Assembly: GCA_035512595.1 (NCBI GenBank)
Contig: DATKDU010000529.1
Location: forward strand, 1-10,236
Direction of reading: 5' to 3'
DNA: 10,236 nucleotides
Source: DATKDU01 sp035512595
GTDB lineage: Bacteria > Planctomycetota > Planctomycetia > Pirellulales > Pirellulaceae
Every line of letters begins with the position of its first letter. Position 1 is the first letter of the stretch. Both the position numbers and the translations under genes were made by a program. Of this stretch, positions 6,792 through 10,236 are shown in pieces. The notes beneath the pieces were generated by a model. It was not told the origin of the DNA. It saw only the letters and a list, made by a program, of their open reading frames with translations, and searched no databases.

Positions 6792-6797
6792 TATAAT
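6792..6797 (+). promoter_or_regulatory. Consensus -10 box for the leaderless GH2-like gene
   Basis: A perfect TATAAT, rare in such GC-rich DNA, ends six bases before GTG 6804, so transcription should begin on the G of GTG. No -35 is found at ideal spacing; TTGCAG at 6766-6771 is 20 bases upstream of the box. Confidence 0.55.
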
Positions 6798-6803
6798 TGC
6801 GGC

Positions 6804-7235
6804 GTGAGTCATACCATTCGACTGCGCGGCCCGTGGGAATTCGCGATTGCCGGCACTCAGATTGCCGGGCGAATCGAGCTCCCCTGTGACTGGTCCGATC
6901 TTCTGTCCGCCGTGACTTCCCCCGGCAAGCCGTCGTTTTTCCTGGGGGCGAAGGCGGCAATCACACTACGTCGTCATTTTCATCTGCCGACGGGGCTGGA
7001 GCCAGGCGATCGCGTGCTGATCGTGCTGCGGTGGCAATCGCCGCATGCGACCGCCCAGCTCAATGGGACGGCACTGGAACTGGCGGAAGAGGCGGATGGC
7101 TCGCATCAAGCGGATGTGACCGGCGCGCTTTCGGCCCGCAACGAGCTGGCCATCGATCTGGAGCCCCTCTGCCCTGCCCCATTCCACTCCCGCGATCCAA
7201 TCCTCGAAGCGGCTCTGCAAATCCATCCAGCCTGA
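6804..7235 (+). CDS. Stand-alone GH2 sugar-binding-like (jelly-roll) protein
   Basis: From GTG 6804 the product has 143 residues with no signal peptide, so it should be cytoplasmic. RLRGPWEF (6-13), LRRHFHLPTGL (55-65), AQLNGTAL (84-91), DVTGAL (104-109) and RNELAIDLE (112-120) match in order the strands of the N-terminal sugar-binding domain of glycoside hydrolase family 2 (beta-galactosidase/beta-glucuronidase type). No catalytic domain follows; the frame stops at 7235 and a convergent gene ends 14 bases on. An upstream ATG-less extension to 6732 would run through the repeat array and is rejected. The GTG is supported by the TATAAT six bases before it. It may bind a carbohydrate or be a decayed relic, but the frame is clean and conserved-looking. 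Fold assignment is by motif reading only. Confidence 0.75.
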   Translation: MSHTIRLRGPWEFAIAGTQIAGRIELPCDWSDLLSAVTSPGKPSFFLGAKAAITLRRHFHLPTGLEPGDRVLIVLRWQSPHATAQLNGTALELAEEADGSHQADVTGALSARNELAIDLEPLCPAPFHSRDPILEAALQIHPA

Positions 7236-7249
7236 CTACCACTCACCAC

Positions 7250-7939
7250 TCACAGCGACCTGATACCCAGCAACGCATACAGCCGCGCGTCCAACAGTGA
7301 GTCGGCAACGAGTGCCGCGCCGGTGAAGTCGTGGCTGCGGCTATGGTCCCCCGGCACGGCGACGGCAATCGCGCCGGCGGCTACCGCAGCCCGCAGGCCG
7401 TTTTGGCTGTCTTCCAGGACGAGCATCTGCTGCGGTGCGACGCCATGCTGGGCCGCCGCCTTGAGATAAATCTCCGGATGCGGCTTGCCGTGGACGATGT
7501 CTTCCGACGTGAGAATGAACGCAAATCGCGAGTGGAATCCAAACGGCGTCAATACGCGGTCCACGAACAGCCGCCGGCTGCTAGTGGCGATCGCTTTGGA
7601 AATGTTGTGCCGCTCCAGCGCATCGAGCAGTTCCAACAGCCCCGGCATGGGCATTAGCCGCGTCCGCAAAATATCCGGAAAGATCTCGTCGGTCTCGGCC
7701 AGGAGCTCTTTGACCGTCGCCGTCAGCGCGTGCTCGTCGATCATGAACTGTAGCGCGATGGCACTCGGCCGCCCCATCATCTTATCGAGCAGCTCCTTGC
7801 CGAACGTCTTTCCGCGGCGGCGCAAGAGCTCCGTCCCGACGTCGATGTACAACTCCTCGGTGTTGAACATCAGGCCGTCGAGGTCGAAGACAACGGCCTT
7901 GAGCGATTGCGGATTGCGGATTGAGGATTGCGGATTCAA
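7250..7939 (-). CDS. HAD-superfamily hydrolase, beta-phosphoglucomutase-like
   Basis: The 229-residue product shows all four HAD motifs: FDLDGLMFNTE (18-28; nucleophile Asp19, acid/base Asp21), ATSS (118-121; motif II), GKPHPEIY (151-158; Lys152, motif III) and LVLEDSQNG (173-181; Glu176/Asp177, Mg2+ binding, motif IV). The helical insert after motif I (30-95) marks a subfamily-I cap, as in beta-phosphoglucomutase and small sugar-phosphate phosphatases. It should be a cytoplasmic Mg2+-dependent enzyme acting on a phosphorylated metabolite; the substrate cannot be read. The start is odd: the only in-frame candidate is TTG at 7939, so residues 1-12 are encoded by a heptad repeat array and there is no Shine-Dalgarno. 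In the family, the protein usually begins just before the KAVVFDLDG strand. Convergent with the GH2-like gene. Confidence 0.9.
   Translation of the reverse strand: MNPQSSIRNPQSLKAVVFDLDGLMFNTEELYIDVGTELLRRRGKTFGKELLDKMMGRPSAIALQFMIDEHALTATVKELLAETDEIFPDILRTRLMPMPGLLELLDALERHNISKAIATSSRRLFVDRVLTPFGFHSRFAFILTSEDIVHGKPHPEIYLKAAAQHGVAPQQMLVLEDSQNGLRAAVAAGAIAVAVPGDHSRSHDFTGAALVADSLLDARLYALLGIRSL
7906..7937 (+). repeat. ATTGCGG heptad array 2
   Basis: ATTGCGG, ATTGCGG, ATTGAGG and ATTGCGG run from 7906 to 7933, followed by ATTC. The array lies over the 5' end of the HAD gene and encodes its first residues on the other strand. Same orientation and layout as the array at 6751. Confidence 0.85.
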
Positions 7940-7977
7940 TGCAGGAGCGCAAAGTGAGGAAAGGACGCCAGCACTCG

Positions 7978-8005
7978 ATCATAGGCGCCGCCGGGGGTGA
8001 GACAA
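7978..8005 (-). promoter_or_regulatory. Candidate promoter for the HAD gene
   Basis: On the minus strand TTGTCT (8000-8005) and TATGAT (7978-7983) are separated by 16 bases. Transcription would begin near 7971 and give a leader of about 30 bases before TTG 7939. The -10 match is good and the -35 match only fair. Confidence 0.4.
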
Positions 8006-8033
8006 ATGGGCCTTGACAGTCCCCACTTTCCGC

Positions 8034-8062
8034 TTGGACGCCTTGGAGACCTGCCCTACGAT
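8034..8062 (+). promoter_or_regulatory. Candidate promoter for the leaderless DUF3754 gene
   Basis: TTGGAC (8034-8039) and TACGAT (8057-8062) are 17 bases apart. The -10 ends six bases before ATG 8069, so the transcript should begin at the start codon. A perfect TTGACA at 8013-8018 has no -10 at the right distance. Confidence 0.55.
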
Positions 8063-8068
8063 AGGGCC

Positions 8069-9373
8069 ATGGACAACCTCGACCATGAAATCCAGGCGGC
8101 GGTTGCGTCGGCGGCGGAAGAACTGTCCCCCGACGAGGCGGCCCGCCGCGGCGAGCACTTTATCCCCCTCCGCAAGGCCGACCTGGTTGAGATGCTCTCC
8201 CAGCGGCATTTTCTCTCCAAGGAAAACGAAGAGCAGTTTCGCCGCCTCTGCCGATTGATCGAAGCGGTCCTGCACGGCACGTTTCACGAGCGGCTGGCGC
8301 AGCTCAAGGAAGCCTACGCTTCGTTTGATCCCGATGCCGACGCAGCGCCGCGAACCCCGCTCTCAGACTCGGAGCTCGACGCGCGTGCAAAGGCCGTGTT
8401 TTTGCAATTCGTGTCGCTGCTGGAGCGGGCCAACTTCCGCCGCTTGCCGCAGGAGGAGATCGAGGCGGCCATGCAATCGGCCAGCCAGTGGGGCTTCAAG
8501 CTGAGCATCGACTTCTCGATCTTCGAGAAGCTGGAGGTGTTTGCCCGCGGAGACGTGATCGGCAAACAAAAGTTCCGGCCGTGGCTGAAGCCGTGGCGGA
8601 CTGTGGAGATCGAAGTTCCGACGTACCAGCGTTTGGCGGTCATCTTCCGCTTGCACCCCGGCGCGCGGCTCGACGAAAGCGATGCGCCCGTCCGTCCGAT
8701 CTTGCTGAAGCTGTTCAAGAACATTCCCAAGGCCGATGTGGAGATCCTGCTCCCCGGGTCGCGGGTAAAAATGTCCCTCTGGGATCAGGGGCGAATCTGG
8801 CTGCCGACGGTTTCCGGCGTCGGCCTGGCCGCGTACAAGCTGGTCGCCGGAGGGGCGGCGATGTTGACCTTCGCCAGCCTGTGGTCGATGGCGGCGATGT
8901 ACAGCGTGGCGGTGGCCGCAGTCGGTTACGGCGCCAAGACCTTTTTCTCGTACAACACGACCAAGGACAGGCATCAGCTCAGGCTGACGCAGAACCTATA
9001 TTTCCAGAACCTCGACAATAACGCGGGCGTGCTCTTTCGATTGCTCGATGAAGCCGAGGAACAGGAATTCCGCGAGACGATCCTCGCCTGGTGGGTCCTG
9101 TGGCGACATGGAAAGGGGGGCTGGACGCCGCGGCAAATCGACCGGGCGGTCGAACGGTTCCTGCGGCGGGCGCTCGACCTGGCGGTCGATTTCGAAATCA
9201 ACGACGCGCTCGACAAGCTCCGCCGGCTGCGTATGGTCGAGCCCACCGGCGGCGGCAAGTGGCAGGCCGTCGATCTCGATGCGGCAGTCGCAGAATTGGA
9301 GCGACATGGCGGCAGGCTGCCCAATCCGCCGCACACCAAAATGGACGCCCTTCGGCGGCTCAGGGCCGTGTAG
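8069..9373 (+). CDS. DUF3754 (TMEM143-like) membrane protein
   Basis: The 434-residue product has the pattern of the DUF3754/TMEM143 family, named after a human mitochondrial transmembrane protein of unknown function. Seen here: a charged helical N-terminal half (HFIPLRKADLVEML, 30-43), FKNIPKADVEILLPGSRVKM (216-235), two adjacent hydrophobic helices at about 244-288, then YFQNLDNNAG (311-320), LLDEAEEQEFRETILAWW (325-342) and a C-terminal winged-helix-like part (352-415). No signal peptide is present, so it should sit in the inner membrane with large cytoplasmic parts. ATG 8069 is preferred over a GTG at 7997 because the promoter-like pair ends six bases before it and the extension looks non-coding. 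No function is known to me for the family. Confidence 0.87.
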   Translation: MDNLDHEIQAAVASAAEELSPDEAARRGEHFIPLRKADLVEMLSQRHFLSKENEEQFRRLCRLIEAVLHGTFHERLAQLKEAYASFDPDADAAPRTPLSDSELDARAKAVFLQFVSLLERANFRRLPQEEIEAAMQSASQWGFKLSIDFSIFEKLEVFARGDVIGKQKFRPWLKPWRTVEIEVPTYQRLAVIFRLHPGARLDESDAPVRPILLKLFKNIPKADVEILLPGSRVKMSLWDQGRIWLPTVSGVGLAAYKLVAGGAAMLTFASLWSMAAMYSVAVAAVGYGAKTFFSYNTTKDRHQLRLTQNLYFQNLDNNAGVLFRLLDEAEEQEFRETILAWWVLWRHGKGGWTPRQIDRAVERFLRRALDLAVDFEINDALDKLRRLRMVEPTGGGKWQAVDLDAAVAELERHGGRLPNPPHTKMDALRRLRAV

Positions 9374-9403
9374 GGACCGATCGAGAAATGACTTCCCAGC
9401 TTT

Positions 9404-9548
9404 AAATCCGAAGTACGAATCTCGAAATCCGAAACAAACACGAATGAAAGAACGTCAAATGTTCGAAACGACGGGACGTCTCCGTTTCGAGCATTCGATC
9501 TTTGTGTTTTGAATTTGTTTCGTATTTCGAGCTTCGGATTTCGGATTT
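9404..9548. repeat. 145-bp imperfect palindrome between convergent genes
   Basis: Arms 9404-9441 and 9511-9548 are inverted copies matching at 32 of 38 positions (AAATCCGAA at the outer ends). Inside, 9455-9470 and 9483-9498 pair at 14 of 16, around a 12-base loop. The RNA from either strand would fold into one long hairpin, so it could end transcription from both sides. It is AT-richer than its surroundings, and its CGGATTT units resemble the ATTGCGG heptads. A MITE-like or REP-like element is the other reading. Confidence 0.8.
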
Positions 9549-9585
9549 TTCAAGCACATCGAACCTGTTGGCCTTCGTCTAACGA

Positions 9586-10236
9586 CTACTGGATACTCAC
9601 CAGCGGCGGCTCGACAAAATCATTCGCCAGCCGCTGGACTTCCTCCTCCGTCATCTCCCCTTCCTGAAGCCAGATGCGGTAATTGAGGTCGAGCGGCTTG
9701 TCCTGGTCGAGGTCGTACTCGAAGTACGATCCAAATCGGCCGTAGTCGCGCTCGCTAAAGCGGGCTTCCTTGGGATTCTGCGGCCGATCGAGATAGCAGC
9801 AGGTATAACGCTGCTCACCGACCACGAACGACAGGGCGTGCCACGGCAAGTTGACATGGCTTTTGTCTTGCGGCCAGTTACGGAATTTTCCCGGCTCTCC
9901 CTTGCCGTCCGGCCGCAGATAGTACGTTTGCTTCGCCGTCTTGTCGGGAACTTCCTGGGTCGCGCGGAATTGAAAGCCGGCGTGCTGCGGATCGCCGTCG
10001 AGCCTGACCGGGCCAACGGTGCTCTCCAGGTGCGACGAAAATTCGATCAGCGTCCCGCCACTGGCGGCATAGACGGTCATTTCCCGCTGCTCCTTGGCGA
10101 AGACATCTTTTTGCTTGCCGTGCCAGTCGATGGCCACGATATGCCGGCCGAAGACCGGGCCGGTGTCGCTGGTCAGGAACCTTTCATGCGACTGGAAGGC
10201 ACCGTTGGTGCAGTGCCACGTGTCGGCCGTCTTGCC
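9586..10236 (-). CDS. DUF6807 / PmoA-like family protein (C-terminal part)
   Basis: The minus-strand frame is open from the right edge to the stop at 9586, giving 216 residues; the N-terminus lies outside the window, so the GTG at 10137 is not taken as the start. Seen: TWHCTNGAFQSHERFLT near the edge, a beta-rich run (VYAASGGTLIEFSSHLEST), VNLPWHALSFVVGEQRYTCC, then NPKEARFSERDYGRFGSYFE and LNYRIWLQEGEMTEEEVQRL. This ending, with NPKEARxSERDYGRFGSYF and the RxWLQEGEMT strand, is what I recognise from DUF6807, which databases often label 'PmoA family'; that name does not imply methane oxidation. These proteins are common in Planctomycetota and are usually exported, but the signal peptide would be outside this window. 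Function is not established. Confidence 0.78.
   Translation of the reverse strand, partial: GKTADTWHCTNGAFQSHERFLTSDTGPVFGRHIVAIDWHGKQKDVFAKEQREMTVYAASGGTLIEFSSHLESTVGPVRLDGDPQHAGFQFRATQEVPDKTAKQTYYLRPDGKGEPGKFRNWPQDKSHVNLPWHALSFVVGEQRYTCCYLDRPQNPKEARFSERDYGRFGSYFEYDLDQDKPLDLNYRIWLQEGEMTEEEVQRLANDFVEPPLVSIQ

Noticed and set aside
5296..6960. 554-codon minus-strand open frame opposite gene C
   Set aside because: It runs through the repeat tracts at both ends and has no recognisable motif; gene C on the other strand has a lipobox and a DUF11 domain.
6751..7933. Heptad arrays as a CRISPR array
   Set aside because: The units are directly tandem with no spacers, and there are no cas genes.
8013..8018. 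Perfect -35 hexamer TTGACA
   Set aside because: No -10-like hexamer lies 16-18 bases downstream; TTGGAC at 8034 pairs better with TACGAT at 8057.

Overview
The window is high-GC bacterial DNA that looks like Planctomycetota, probably Pirellulales-like. This rests on three things: a run of exported proteins of a kind I associate with that group (two proteins sharing one domain, then a DUF11 lipoprotein), a DUF6807/PmoA-like gene, and short repeat tracts (ATTGCGG heptads, GGCCAGGAGTCAGG units, AAATCCGAA palindromes) in the gene junctions. I could run no database search, so family names come from motif recognition.

Layout, left to right. (1) 1-695, minus: the N-terminal part of an unrecognised multi-pass membrane protein, divergent from (2) pdxA at 708-1820, plus, whose metal and substrate residues are all visible. 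(3) 1835-2824, minus: an exported LolA-like protein of unknown role, convergent with pdxA. (4) 2825-3190: a non-coding leader region. (5) 3191-6747, plus: three consecutive exported proteins, called A, B and C here. A is a probable lipoprotein with a His-rich tail, B is a smaller secreted protein with the same core domain as A, and C is a lipoprotein with a Cys cluster and a C-terminal DUF11 domain. (6) 6804-7235, plus: a stand-alone GH2-type sugar-binding-like domain, convergent with (7) 7250-7939, minus: a HAD-superfamily phosphatase/phosphoglucomutase-like enzyme. (8) 8069-9373, plus: a DUF3754/TMEM143-family membrane protein. (9) 9586-10236, minus: the C-terminal part of a DUF6807/PmoA-like protein. 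No RNA gene, CRISPR array, insertion sequence or phage gene was seen.

A, B and C probably work together at the cell envelope, since all three are exported, are adjacent and co-directional, and A and B share a domain. The other genes look like unlinked single-gene units (vitamin B6 synthesis, small-molecule dephosphorylation, membrane proteins).

Two non-coding patterns stand out. First, three plus-strand genes without a Shine-Dalgarno (pdxA, the GH2-like gene, the DUF3754 gene) each have a TANNAT hexamer ending exactly six bases before the start codon, which points to leaderless transcripts. Second, nearly every junction in the right two thirds carries a repeat or palindrome, and some supply expression signals: a double Shine-Dalgarno for C and a TTG start for the HAD gene.
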